From assembly GCA_021769885.1 (NCBI GenBank), contig JAETSA010000009.1:1-64000 (forward strand): a stretch of DNA of 64,000 bases, given 5' to 3'. This stretch comes from Bacillota bacterium (lineage in GTDB: Bacteria; Bacillota; Clostridia; Oscillospirales; Acutalibacteraceae). Within the stretch, counting starts at the first letter, position 1. Each line of letters opens with the position of its first letter. The notes under the pieces were generated by a model. It worked only from the letters and a program-made list of their open reading frames with translations. It had not been told where the DNA came from and did no database searches. This document shows positions 31,194-39,936 of this stretch, one piece after another. Made by a program: the position numbers and the translations under genes.

Positions 31194-31760
31194 ATGAAAA
31201 AAATTTTGAATAAAGGCTTGCTGTGCATCGGGGTCTGCCTGTTGCTTTTATGTCTGTGCAGCTGCCGAGGTGAAAAGACAGATGACCCGAGCAGCACTGC
31301 AGCGCCCTTCACGGTAGAAACACCACCAAGCACGACCGCGCCCGAAAGTACAGCCCCGCAAACGGCTGCGCCTGCCGCGCCTACGGAATCCACGACCGCC
31401 GCACCGCAGAAAAAAGGCGATATGATATTCACCGAGGACGCGAACGACCCGTTTATGCAGGCAATCGTGCAGAAATATAATGTTGACCCTGCACGGTTGG
31501 CGGGAATTTATATGTCCCCCGCAAGCGACAGCAATTATTTTTGGGAGTTTGACGGCACGACCGATGCCAACGGAAAGCTTGTGCGCAATGCGGACACCTT
31601 GAAATACGTCTACACTGTGACAGCAGACAGAAGCAAGATTTGCCGCACAGGCGGCCTTACCGGTAATGACGGGCTGACTGCCGCGCAAGGGTATGTGGTC
31701 TTTGAAACCAACAAACAGCTGATGGTGCCGAAATTTGAAGCCCGGCTTGCAGGGAATTGA
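31194..31760 (+). CDS. Small lipoprotein with Thr/Ala/Pro-rich linker
   Basis: The 188 residues start at the ATG at 31194, after AGAGGA; a longer frame runs into the MITE-like element. Signal peptide KKILNKGLLCIGVCLLLLCL with lipobox LCSC (Cys near residue 23). A low-complexity Thr/Ala/Ser/Pro linker (about residues 30-75) holds the C-terminal domain away from the membrane. That domain (residues 80-188) ends with a beta-rich segment (GYVVFETNKQLMVPKFEARL). I do not recognise it. The gene stands alone, followed by a repeat array. Confidence 0.8.
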   Translation: MKKILNKGLLCIGVCLLLLCLCSCRGEKTDDPSSTAAPFTVETPPSTTAPESTAPQTAAPAAPTESTTAAPQKKGDMIFTEDANDPFMQAIVQKYNVDPARLAGIYMSPASDSNYFWEFDGTTDANGKLVRNADTLKYVYTVTADRSKICRTGGLTGNDGLTAAQGYVVFETNKQLMVPKFEARLAGN

Positions 31761-31794
31761 ATACAGACGGAGGGAAAGACACGTAAGAGCAGAC

Positions 31795-32030
31795 TTTTTG
31801 GGCGATTTGTGAATCGCCCTACAAATGGTGTGCAAAATTTTGTCATTCCGAGCCGTCAGGCGAAGAATCTCCTTTTGTAGAGGCTTGTTCTGACAGATAT
31901 CCTTCGCTTTGCCCAGGATGACAGTGCGGGCTACGTGCAATCGCCCCTACGGGTTGCGGTTCACCGTTTCGTTTGTGTAAATTTGCAAGGTCGCTCGGGC
32001 GCTTCGTGAAGCGCCCCTACGGATTACGCC
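31795..32030. repeat. Hairpin-word repeat array 5
   Basis: Contains GGGCGATT/AATCGCCC and GGGCGCTTC/GAAGCGCCC words. Around 31845-31925 the sequence TGTCATTCCGAGCCGTCAGGCGAAGAATCT is another dispersed motif (its GAGC...GCGAAGAATCT part recurs at 36458 and 49167). Confidence 0.65.
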
Positions 32031-32076
32031 CCCCGAATTTTTTCAGGAAAAGAAAAAATAAACTTTTAATCAACGT

Positions 32077-32117
32077 AAAAACCCGCTCTCTCATTTTTTG
32101 AGGGAGCGGGGTTTTTG
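32077..32117. terminator. Bidirectional terminator after the ABC exporter operon
   Basis: AAAAACCCGCTC...GAGCGGGGTTTTT stem with T runs on both strands; it would end the minus-strand operon that stops at 32162. Confidence 0.85.
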
Positions 32118-32161
32118 TATGCTTTTTTCGTGTTTTTTACGCCTTTCGTGTCTTTTCCGTC

Positions 32162-34060
32162 TTACGACAATTCAAACTGTCCTGTATACAGCTGATAATA
32201 TTTGCCTTTTTGGGCAATCAAATCGTCGTGGTCGCCGCGTTCAATGATTTCACCGTGCTCCAGCACCATAATCGCATCCGCATTGCGAACGGTGGAAAGT
32301 CTGTGTGCAATGACAAATGTGGTTCTGCCCTGCATCAGCTTATCCATACCCTGTTCAATCAAATGCTCCGTGCGCGTGTCGATAGAGCTGGTTGCTTCGT
32401 CCAAAATCAGCACGGGCGGGTCGGCAACGGCGGCACGGGCAATCGCGAGCAGCTGGCGCTGTCCCTGGCTCAGGTTTGCGCCGTCACCGGTAATGACAGT
32501 GTCATAGCCGTTCGGAAGCCGCGTGATAAATTCGTGCGCGTTGGCAAGCTTTGCCGCCTCTACGATTTGTTCATCGGTCGCCTCCAAATTGCCGTAACGA
32601 ATATTTTCTGCGACCGTGCCTGTAAACAAGTGCGTATCCTGCAAAACCATTGCGAGGGAACGGCGCAAATCCGCTTTTTTGATTTTCTGAATATTAATGC
32701 CGTCATAGCGGATTTTACCCGACTGAATCTCATAGAATCGGTTCAAAAGATTGGTAATCGTGGTTTTGCCTGCGCCCGTAGAGCCGACAAACGCAATCTT
32801 CTGCCCGGGCTTTGCGTACAGGGAGATGTCGTTAAGCACGGTCTTTTTGCCGTCGTAGCTGAAAATCACATTTTCAAACTCCACATCGCCCTGCAGCCGC
32901 TGATAGGTGACAGACCCGTCGGCGGTGTGGGTGTGCTTCCAAGCCCAAACGCCTGTATGCTCAGCGCATTCGGTGAGTGTGCCGTCTGCATTCTCCCTCG
33001 CGTTGACAAGCTTGACATAGCCCGCATCGGTTTCCGGCTTTTGGTCAATAACGTCAAAAATGCGTTCCGCACCCGCGAGTGCAGATAAAATATTGTTAAA
33101 CTGCTGAGAAAGGTTGGTCAGCGGCTGCGTGAAGGAACGGCTGTACTGCAGGAACGAAAGCACCGTACCGACGGACATACTGCCGCCGATAGTGAACGCG
33201 CCGCCGACTGCCGCAAGCACGGCATAGGTCACGTGGGAGAAGTTGCCCATAATCGGCATCAATGCACTCGCAAAGGTATTTGCCTGTGTTGCGGAATGCT
33301 GTAATTCATCATTCAGCGCCGCAAATTCCTCCATAACCTTTTGCTCGTGATTAAAGACCTTAACAACCTTCTGCCCCTCTACGGTTTCTTCAATATACCC
33401 GTTTGCCGCACCGAGCGCGGTTTGCTGACGGCGGAAATATTTTGAGCTCTTCGAGCCCATTTTCTTAATAATCAACAGCATCACGGCGATGAACACAAGC
33501 ATAATTGCCGTTAGGCGGAGGCTCAGCACACACATCATCGCAAACGTACCGACAACGGATACAAGTGAGGAAATGGTCTGCACAAAGCCCTGGCTTAAAA
33601 AGTTGCGGACGGTATCCACATCGTTTGTGTAGCGGCTCATCAGCTCGCCGTGGGTATGGGTATCGAAATACGAAATCGGCAAATCCTGCATCGCGTCAAA
33701 CAAATCCTTGCGGATGGTGTTGACCGTGGACTGCGACAGCGTCAGCATAATGCGCGCATAGCCGTAAGACGCCAGTGCGCTGACCAGAAACAGACCGCCC
33801 ATTTTGGCAAGCATCACAATCAGCGGACCGAAATCCGCATTTTCTGCACCTGCGGCAATCATCGGCGTTAAGAAATCGTCGGTCAAAATCTTAATAAAGT
33901 AGGACGCGGAAAGCATACCCGCCGTACTTAAGAGAACCAACAGAACGACCAAAATCAAAAGCCATTTACGCCGCGCAAGATACCCCATTAAGCGGGATAC
34001 GGTCTTGCCTGTGTTTTTCGGCTTTTGGAACTTCATATTTTTTGCATGCGGTCCCGGCAT
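32162..34060 (-). CDS. ABC exporter subunit B (catalytic-Glu half)
   Basis: Fused membrane and ATPase domains, 632 residues. Six membrane helices in residues 30-330; an insertion of about 40 residues with TGVWAWKHTHTADGS links to the ATPase. Walker A VGSTGAGKTTI, signature NLSQGQRQLL (Gln in place of the second Gly) and Walker B VLILDEATSSID with the catalytic Glu. Its degenerate signature pairs with the Asp-bearing site of subunit A, so the consensus site is formed by this Walker motifs plus the LSGGQ-like motif of A, as in heterodimeric exporters such as BmrCD and LmrCD. TGATG overlap with subunit A. Probably a drug or lipid exporter. Confidence 0.92.
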   Translation of the reverse strand: MPGPHAKNMKFQKPKNTGKTVSRLMGYLARRKWLLILVVLLVLLSTAGMLSASYFIKILTDDFLTPMIAAGAENADFGPLIVMLAKMGGLFLVSALASYGYARIMLTLSQSTVNTIRKDLFDAMQDLPISYFDTHTHGELMSRYTNDVDTVRNFLSQGFVQTISSLVSVVGTFAMMCVLSLRLTAIMLVFIAVMLLIIKKMGSKSSKYFRRQQTALGAANGYIEETVEGQKVVKVFNHEQKVMEEFAALNDELQHSATQANTFASALMPIMGNFSHVTYAVLAAVGGAFTIGGSMSVGTVLSFLQYSRSFTQPLTNLSQQFNNILSALAGAERIFDVIDQKPETDAGYVKLVNARENADGTLTECAEHTGVWAWKHTHTADGSVTYQRLQGDVEFENVIFSYDGKKTVLNDISLYAKPGQKIAFVGSTGAGKTTITNLLNRFYEIQSGKIRYDGINIQKIKKADLRRSLAMVLQDTHLFTGTVAENIRYGNLEATDEQIVEAAKLANAHEFITRLPNGYDTVITGDGANLSQGQRQLLAIARAAVADPPVLILDEATSSIDTRTEHLIEQGMDKLMQGRTTFVIAHRLSTVRNADAIMVLEHGEIIERGDHDDLIAQKGKYYQLYTGQFELS

Positions 34061-35802
34061 CAGTGCTCGCCTCCTTCTGAAACAGATCCCTTTTGCTGGG
34101 AGTAGTAAACCTCGCTGTAAATCGGACTGCGCTCGAGCAGTTCCTCGTGCGTGCCCATATCGGCGATTTTGCCGTTATCGAGCACGATGATTTTATCTGC
34201 ATCCTCCACAGAACTGATACGCTGGGCAATAATAATTTTCGTGGTATTCGGGATGTCGTTCTTGAACGCTTCGCGGATTTTGCTGTCGGTGAAGGTATCC
34301 ACCGCGCTGGTGGAATCGTCCAAAATCAGGATTTTCGGTTTCTTTAAAAGTGCGCGTGCAATGCAAAGACGCTGTTTTTGCCCGCCCGAAACATTCACGC
34401 CGCCCTGCCCGAGGTCGGTGTTGTAGCCGTCAGGGAAGGTGGAAATGAAATCGTGCGCCTGTGCGGATTTGCACGCGGCAACCAATTCCTCGTCGGTGGC
34501 GTTTTCATCGCCCCAACGCAGGTTTTCGGCAATCGTACCCGAAAACAGAACGTTATTTTGCAGAACCATACTCACCGATTCGCGCAGTTCTTCAATCGTA
34601 TAGTTTTTGACGTTGTGCCCGCTCACGAGCACTTCGCCCTCGGTTACGTCGTAAAGACGCGGAATGAGACTGACAAGCGTGGTTTTCGCACTGCCCGTAC
34701 CGCCGATGATGCCGATCGTTTCGCCCGAACGAATAGTGAAATCGGCGTGATCCACCACATTCTTTTCGCCGTCCTTATTATATTTAAAGGAAACATCGCG
34801 GAATACGATTTCGCCGTTTTTGACCTTTAATGCGGGGTCGGCAAGGTCGTCGTTGATGTCAGGGGTTTCATCCAGCACTTCCTGAATACGCGAAGCAGAC
34901 GCGCGCGACATCACGTACATCACAAACATCATCGCAACCATAACGACGGACATCAAAATCTGCATAATGTACTGCAAAATAGTTGCGAACGCGCCGATTT
35001 CCATTTCACCTGCCACAATGTAGGTGGAAGAAATATAAGAAATCGCAAGAATCGTGCCGAACATCGCAATCATCATCAGCGGCTGTGCGGTGACCATCAG
35101 CTTTTCTGCGGAAACCGCCGCCTGCATCAGTCGGTCGTTGGCATCTTTAAACTTTTTCTTCTCGTGGTCGCCGCGCACAAACGCCTTAACCACGCGAATG
35201 GCAATCAGATTTTCCTGCACGGATGCATTTAAACCGTCAAACATTTCAAACATTTTCTTGAAACGCTTCATCGCAATCGGTCCAAAGATAACCAAGGTCA
35301 CAAGAATCAGCGGAATCACGTACAAAAACACCTTGGAAACGCGTGCACTGATAGAAAAGCTCATAAACATCGCGCAAATAAATTGCAGCGGTGCACGGAA
35401 GAACATCCGCAGCATCATTTGGTACATATTCTGCACGGTGGTCACGTCGGTCGTCATACGTGTGACAAGCGAAGCGGTGCTGAATTTGTCAATATTGGCA
35501 AAGGAAAAGGTTTGTATATTTTTATACATCGCCTCGCGCACGCGCGCGCCCAAGCCCATACTTGCGACTGCCGCCAAGCGTGCCGCCAGCGCGCCGCACA
35601 ACAGCGACAGCCCTGCGAACATCACCATTTTGCCGCCCGTGACGAGCACATAGTGCATATCGCCGCCCGAAATGCCGATGTCAACAATCTTTCCCATATA
35701 CAGCGGAATCAGCAGTTCCAGTACGACTTCGCCGACCATTAAAAGCGGACAAATCACGGACTGAATCCAATAGGGCTTTGCGTATTTAATCAGTTTTCCC
35801 AT
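34060..35802 (-). CDS. ABC exporter subunit A (degenerate-site half)
   Basis: The 580 residues start at the ATG at 35802, after AGGAGGTGA; a GTG 12 bases earlier lies inside that site. Six membrane helices, then an ATPase with Walker A GGTGSAKTTL (Ala for the usual Gly), canonical signature VSGGQKQRL and Walker B ILILDDSTSAVD, where Asp replaces the catalytic Glu. It forms a heterodimer with the product of 32162-34060. The start overlaps the MarR gene by 17 bases. Confidence 0.92.
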   Translation of the reverse strand: MGKLIKYAKPYWIQSVICPLLMVGEVVLELLIPLYMGKIVDIGISGGDMHYVLVTGGKMVMFAGLSLLCGALAARLAAVASMGLGARVREAMYKNIQTFSFANIDKFSTASLVTRMTTDVTTVQNMYQMMLRMFFRAPLQFICAMFMSFSISARVSKVFLYVIPLILVTLVIFGPIAMKRFKKMFEMFDGLNASVQENLIAIRVVKAFVRGDHEKKKFKDANDRLMQAAVSAEKLMVTAQPLMMIAMFGTILAISYISSTYIVAGEMEIGAFATILQYIMQILMSVVMVAMMFVMYVMSRASASRIQEVLDETPDINDDLADPALKVKNGEIVFRDVSFKYNKDGEKNVVDHADFTIRSGETIGIIGGTGSAKTTLVSLIPRLYDVTEGEVLVSGHNVKNYTIEELRESVSMVLQNNVLFSGTIAENLRWGDENATDEELVAACKSAQAHDFISTFPDGYNTDLGQGGVNVSGGQKQRLCIARALLKKPKILILDDSTSAVDTFTDSKIREAFKNDIPNTTKIIIAQRISSVEDADKIIVLDNGKIADMGTHEELLERSPIYSEVYYSQQKGSVSEGGEH

Positions 35803-36295
35803 AACAAGGGTCACCTCCTGTACAAAATTCTTCTTTCATCATTTCTGTAAGCTCCTGCGCCTGCGGCAAATCCGCCGCGAGATTCCCGCAAAGGCGGGCA
35901 AGCATACTTTGCAGTGTTTCAAGCTCTGCCGTGGTAAAGCCTGCATAGAGCTTACGGTCAATTTCTTCAAAGCATTGGTGAATATAATCGCGCTGTGCCT
36001 TGCCTTTTTCGGTCAGCCGCACAAAATTACGCCGCAAATCCTCTGCGTCCGCCTCTTTTTCAATCAAACCGCTTTTCTGCATTCGCCGCAGGGATACGGC
36101 AACCGAAGCGGGCGAAACATTCAGCGTTTTGGCAAGCTCGTTTTGTGTGCAGACACCACGGTCTGCCAGTACGTCTAAAATCGGCGGCTGTCCGAAATAT
36201 ACCTCGCTGTCGCGCAGCGCGCGGTGCACGGTCAAGTGCCGTTCCCATTCCAGGTCGTGCAAAAGCTTCGAAAGCGTATGATATTGCTCTGTCAT
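35786..36295 (-). CDS. MarR family transcriptional regulator
   Basis: The 169 residues start at the ATG at 36295, 8 bases after AAGGGG. Winged helix: GVCTQNELAKTLNVSPASVAVSLRRMQKSGLIEKEADAEDLRRNFVRLTEKG, with flanking dimerisation helices. As first gene of the exporter operon it is expected to repress its own promoter and be released by a toxic ligand, as for MarR-controlled ABC drug exporters. A TTAACC/GATTAA element lies between the promoter and the start. Confidence 0.92.
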   Translation of the reverse strand: MTEQYHTLSKLLHDLEWERHLTVHRALRDSEVYFGQPPILDVLADRGVCTQNELAKTLNVSPASVAVSLRRMQKSGLIEKEADAEDLRRNFVRLTEKGKAQRDYIHQCFEEIDRKLYAGFTTAELETLQSMLARLCGNLAADLPQAQELTEMMKEEFCTGGDPCYGKTD

Positions 36296-36334
36296 TCCAA
36301 CGCCCCTTTCCACTTGATTCTTAAAAATAAATAT

Positions 36335-36382
36335 TTAACCGATTAACGAAGTAATTTTACGCGATTATTTTTTTATTGTCAA
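36335..36382 (-). promoter_or_regulatory. Promoter and candidate operator of the MarR/ABC operon
   Basis: On the minus strand TTGACA, 17 bases, TAAAAT (-10 at 36354-36359, -35 at 36377-36382). An imperfect palindrome TTAACCGATTAA at 36335-36346 lies just downstream of the -10 and is a candidate MarR site. Confidence 0.7.
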
Positions 36383-36483
36383 CAAAAAAGTTGTGAAATT
36401 TTTGTGAATGTTGTTAGAGGATTTTGTGGTGCCCTGGTGGGGTGCGCATAAGCCTGTCATTCTGAGCGAAGCGAAGAATCTCC

Positions 36484-36812
36484 ATCAGAGCAATGTAAAT
36501 TTGATTCGCAAATTGTAGGGGTCGCTGTTCTCGCCGCAGATTTGTGCAAAATCCAACTGCGCTCGGGCGATTCGTGAATCGCCCCTACAGGTGTAGGGAA
36601 CGACCGAAGACGCGTTCCGCGAGGGTTTTGCAAAATCCAGCCGTGCTCGGGCGGGCACGGAGACCCGCCCCTACGAAGTTTGCGCACCGCCGTTTGGGTT
36701 TGTGCGAAATCCGACTGTGCTCGGGCGGATGAGGTTACGGCTTCGCCATTACCCTTTTGTCTGCTTCGCAGACATTTCCCCTATTAGGGGAATCTTCATC
36801 CGCCCCTACGGT
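36484..36812. repeat. Hairpin-word array 6 with a nested type B cassette
   Basis: Words GGGCGATTC, GGAACGACC/GCGTTCC, GGGCGGGC and GGGCGGATG. The last word is split: GGGCGGATGA at 36723-36732 and TTCATCCGCCC at 36795-36805 enclose about 62 bases of type B cassette with stems TGTCTGC/GCAGACA and TCCCCTA/TAGGGGA. No gene in it. Confidence 0.75.
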
Positions 36813-36960
36813 GCCGATTTTTTGAAAAATTTTGAGATAATCAACATTTTCTTCCAAAGTGTTGCACGATATTGCGTGAAATCCCTGCCGCTTCAAACTA
36901 TTGGTGAAAGGCGCTTTCGAAACGGAGTCGTGCCGAGTCGTGCGATTCCGTGCATCAAAG

Positions 36961-36985
36961 GTATCTGTTCTTTTAAAACAGATAC
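36961..36985 (+). promoter_or_regulatory. Hairpin in the leader of the phage head operon
   Basis: Arms GTATCTGTT and AACAGATAC (9 bp) around CTTTTAA, ending 10 bases before the AAAAGGAG site of the first terminase gene. It may be an operator or leader stem. No clear promoter was found between the repeat array and this point. Confidence 0.4.
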
Positions 36986-37007
36986 GAAACAAAAAGGAGA
37001 TGTTTTT

Positions 37008-37496
37008 ATGAAAACCACGCTATCCCAAAAAGAAACGGCGTTTTGCCGTGCGTTTGTCCGCACCCGCAACGGGCGCGAGGCGGCGGCATCGGCGGGATTT
37101 TTGCTGTTTCCCGAAAAGGCGGCGCAAAAAATGCTTGCACAGACGGCGGTGCAGGAAAAAATTGCCGCGCTGGAAACAAAAGAAAATGCCACGCGTGCCG
37201 AGCTGCTCGCAGGCTATCGCCGATTGGCATTCGGCTCGGTTGCCGATGCGGTGCGTTTACTGCTCGCCGCTGAGACGGGCGAAGCACTCGACCCCGAAAC
37301 GCTGGATTTATTCTCGGTTTCGGAAATCAAGCGTCCGAAAGGCGGCGGGCTTGAAATCAAATTTTTCGACCGCCAAAAAGCCCTTGACAGGCTTGCGATG
37401 TTAGAGAGCGAAACTGCGGACGGCGCACTGCCGTTTTACCGCGCATTGGAGCGTTCTGCGGCGGCGATAACCGAGAGCGGGGGCGCGATTGGATGA
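37008..37496 (+). CDS. Phage terminase small subunit
   Basis: The 162 residues start at the ATG at 37008, after AAAAGGAG; the longer frame runs into the repeat array. The N-terminal helix-turn-helix (LSQKETAFCRAFVRTRNGREAAASAGF) and following helices (KAAQKMLAQTAVQEKIAALE) are the DNA-binding pattern of Terminase_2-type small subunits, which recognise the packaging site and load the large subunit. The C-terminal part has KRPKGGGLEIKFFDRQKALDRLAMLE, the usual oligomerisation/TerL-binding tail. ATGA overlap with terL. Confidence 0.85.
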   Translation: MKTTLSQKETAFCRAFVRTRNGREAAASAGFLLFPEKAAQKMLAQTAVQEKIAALETKENATRAELLAGYRRLAFGSVADAVRLLLAAETGEALDPETLDLFSVSEIKRPKGGGLEIKFFDRQKALDRLAMLESETADGALPFYRALERSAAAITESGGAIG

Positions 37497-38755
37497 AAGC
37501 TTCTGCCTTTAAACAGTTTTCTCAAAAGCAATTAGAGCTTTTGACCTGGTGGTGTGACGAAAGCCCCTTTCACGACTTTGACGCCATCATCTGCGACGGC
37601 GCAGTGCGCAGCGGCAAAACCGTCTGTATGTCGCTTTCCTTTGTATTTTGGGCGTTTTACCGATTCTCCGACCAAAGCTTCGCGCTGTGCGGCAAAACCG
37701 TAACGGGCTTACGGCGCAATGTGGTCACGCCGCTTCTGTCGCTTCTTCGGGAGCTGGGCTTTGCCTGTCACGAGCAGACGTCCAAAAATCTGTTGGAAAT
37801 TGAAAAGGGCGGGCGCAAGAACCGATTCTATTTCTTCGGCGGCAAGGATGAATCCTCTGCCGCGCTCATTCAGGGTATGACGCTTGCGGGCGTGATGCTC
37901 GATGAGGCGGCACTGATGCCCCGCTCCTTTTGCGAACAAGCGATTGCGCGCTGTTCGGTCGAGGGCTCGCGGCTGTGGTTCAACTGCAATCCCGAGCATC
38001 CCGCGCACTGGTTTTACAAGGAGTGGATTTTGAAGCGGGCGGAAAAAAACTGCCTGTATCTCCACTTTAGAATGCAGGACAACCCCTCTTTGTCCCCCGC
38101 CATGCTCGAACGCTACCGTTCGCTTTACAGCGGTGCGTTTTACGAGCGGTTTGTCGAGGGCAAATGGGTCGCGTGCGACGGTCTTGTGTATCCGTTTTTT
38201 GACGGCAGTTATCTTTACGACGTGCCGCGCAGCTTTACGCGCTTTATTGTCTCGTGTGACTACGGAACAGTCAACCCCACCTCGATGGGGCTTTGGGGGC
38301 AAAGCGACGGCGCGTGGTACCGCATTGACGAGTTCTACCACAGCTCCAAGCGAGAAGGCTTTCAGATGACCGATGAGGAATATTACCGTTCGCTTTGCAC
38401 CCTCATCGGCGACAGAACCGTAGACTGTGTTTTGGTAGACCCGTCGGCGGCGTCGTTTATCGAATGCATCCGCCGTCACGGAGAGTTCGCCGTCCGCCGT
38501 GCAGATAACGATGTGCTCGGCGGGATTCGCAAGACCTCGGACGCACTCAAAAAACGGGAAATCCGCATTTGCAGGTGCTGTCCCGACATCATTCGGGAAT
38601 TTTCTTTATACCGCTGGGATGAAAATGCGCGGTACGATGCCGTCAAAAAGGAAAACGACCACGCGATGGACGATATGCGCTACTTTGTCAGCAGTATCTT
38701 GCACGACGAGCCCGACAGCTTCTTTGCCGTCGCCTGTAAAAGGGAGGTGATATGA
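37493..38755 (+). CDS. Phage terminase large subunit (PBSX type)
   Basis: The 420 residues form the packaging motor: Walker A GAVRSGKT near residues 41-48, Walker B with catalytic Glu in GVMLDEAALM, and a C-terminal RNase H-like nuclease with three acidic positions (VSCDYGTVNP, LVDPSAAS, NDHAMDDMRYF). All catalytic residues look intact and the length is normal, so the motor is not obviously broken. ATGA overlap with both neighbours. Confidence 0.93.
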   Translation: MKASAFKQFSQKQLELLTWWCDESPFHDFDAIICDGAVRSGKTVCMSLSFVFWAFYRFSDQSFALCGKTVTGLRRNVVTPLLSLLRELGFACHEQTSKNLLEIEKGGRKNRFYFFGGKDESSAALIQGMTLAGVMLDEAALMPRSFCEQAIARCSVEGSRLWFNCNPEHPAHWFYKEWILKRAEKNCLYLHFRMQDNPSLSPAMLERYRSLYSGAFYERFVEGKWVACDGLVYPFFDGSYLYDVPRSFTRFIVSCDYGTVNPTSMGLWGQSDGAWYRIDEFYHSSKREGFQMTDEEYYRSLCTLIGDRTVDCVLVDPSAASFIECIRRHGEFAVRRADNDVLGGIRKTSDALKKREIRICRCCPDIIREFSLYRWDENARYDAVKKENDHAMDDMRYFVSSILHDEPDSFFAVACKREVI

Positions 38756-39897
38756 TGGCAAAATCCCGAAAAAAACAAGATGCAGTCCCCGAAAATCCGC
38801 CCGTATTGGCAAGCGGCGGCGCGCCGTTTCGAGAGCCGTTCGGCGCACTCGGCACATACAGCGTTCCGCCTGCGCTTTGCGGGGATTTATACCGCACCCT
38901 GCGCGAGGCGATTCCCGTCATCAACGCGGGCATTTACAAGCTGATTCGCCTGACAGGCGGCTTTCAGGCGGTCTGCGCCGACAAGCGTTTTCAGCCGATT
39001 TTGGATGACTTCTGTCAAAACGTGCCCGCCGACAGCGGCAGTGTGTCCCTGCAAGGGTTTATTGACTGCTTTTTTGAACAGCTTTTGACCTACGGCACAG
39101 CGGTTGCGGAAATGGTGCCCGACAGCACGGGCAAAATCCGATACCTATACAACGCGCCGCACACGGCATACCGCCTGCGCCGCAGTAAATCTGACTTTCG
39201 CCGTCCCGAGGTACTGCCCGCCGACGATTTGACGGACACGCCCCTGCCGCATCAGGATAGGCTGGTTGTGTGCACCTTGGGTGCACAGCCCGGCGAGGTG
39301 TACGGGACTTCGCTTCTCAGCGGCTTACCGTTTGTAAGCTCGGTGCTTACAAAAATCTACAACGCCGTCGGGCAAAACTGGGAACGCGTGGGCAATGTGC
39401 GCTTCGCCGTAACCTATAAGCCGGGTGACGATATGGGCGGCAAGGCCTACGCCAAGGAACGTGCGATGCAGATTGCCTCTCAATGGAGCGAGGCGATGCG
39501 CAGTCGCGAAGTACGCGATTTTGTGGCGGTAGGCGATGTGGATATCAAGGTCATCGGTGCGGACAACCAAATCCTGGACAGCGAAGTGCCCGTGCGCCAA
39601 ATGCTCGAACAAATTGTTGCGAAGCTGTCGCTCCCACCGTATATGCTTGGGCTTTCGTGGTCCACAACCGAGCGTATGGCATCGGAGCAGGCGGACATTT
39701 TAACGACGGAATTGGAGCATTACCGCCGCGTGCTGACGCCTGTACTCGAAACGATTTGCCGCACGCATCTGCGTGCCTACGGCTATACGGGCAAAACCGA
39801 AATCGTGTGGGACGACATTCTCCTGCGCGACACGGTTGAGGATGCGACCGCCCGCCATTTGGACGCACAGACGCAAGAGATTCTTGAAAATTTATAA
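38752..39897 (+). CDS. Phage portal protein
   Basis: The 381 residues, coupled to terL. The start may be either of two adjacent ATGs (38752 or 38755) after AGGGAGGTGA. The PYMLGLSWSTTERMASEQADIL segment and the following helix with TICRTHLRAYG match the conserved C-terminal part of portal proteins, which form the dodecameric ring at the capsid vertex. The central region (YGTSLLSGLPFVSSVLTKIYNAV) fits the stem. Complete in length. Confidence 0.88.
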   Translation: MMAKSRKKQDAVPENPPVLASGGAPFREPFGALGTYSVPPALCGDLYRTLREAIPVINAGIYKLIRLTGGFQAVCADKRFQPILDDFCQNVPADSGSVSLQGFIDCFFEQLLTYGTAVAEMVPDSTGKIRYLYNAPHTAYRLRRSKSDFRRPEVLPADDLTDTPLPHQDRLVVCTLGAQPGEVYGTSLLSGLPFVSSVLTKIYNAVGQNWERVGNVRFAVTYKPGDDMGGKAYAKERAMQIASQWSEAMRSREVRDFVAVGDVDIKVIGADNQILDSEVPVRQMLEQIVAKLSLPPYMLGLSWSTTERMASEQADILTTELEHYRRVLTPVLETICRTHLRAYGYTGKTEIVWDDILLRDTVEDATARHLDAQTQEILENL

Positions 39898-39936
39898 TCA
39901 TTCAATCTTATACTCCACCCGAAAGGAGGAAACAAA

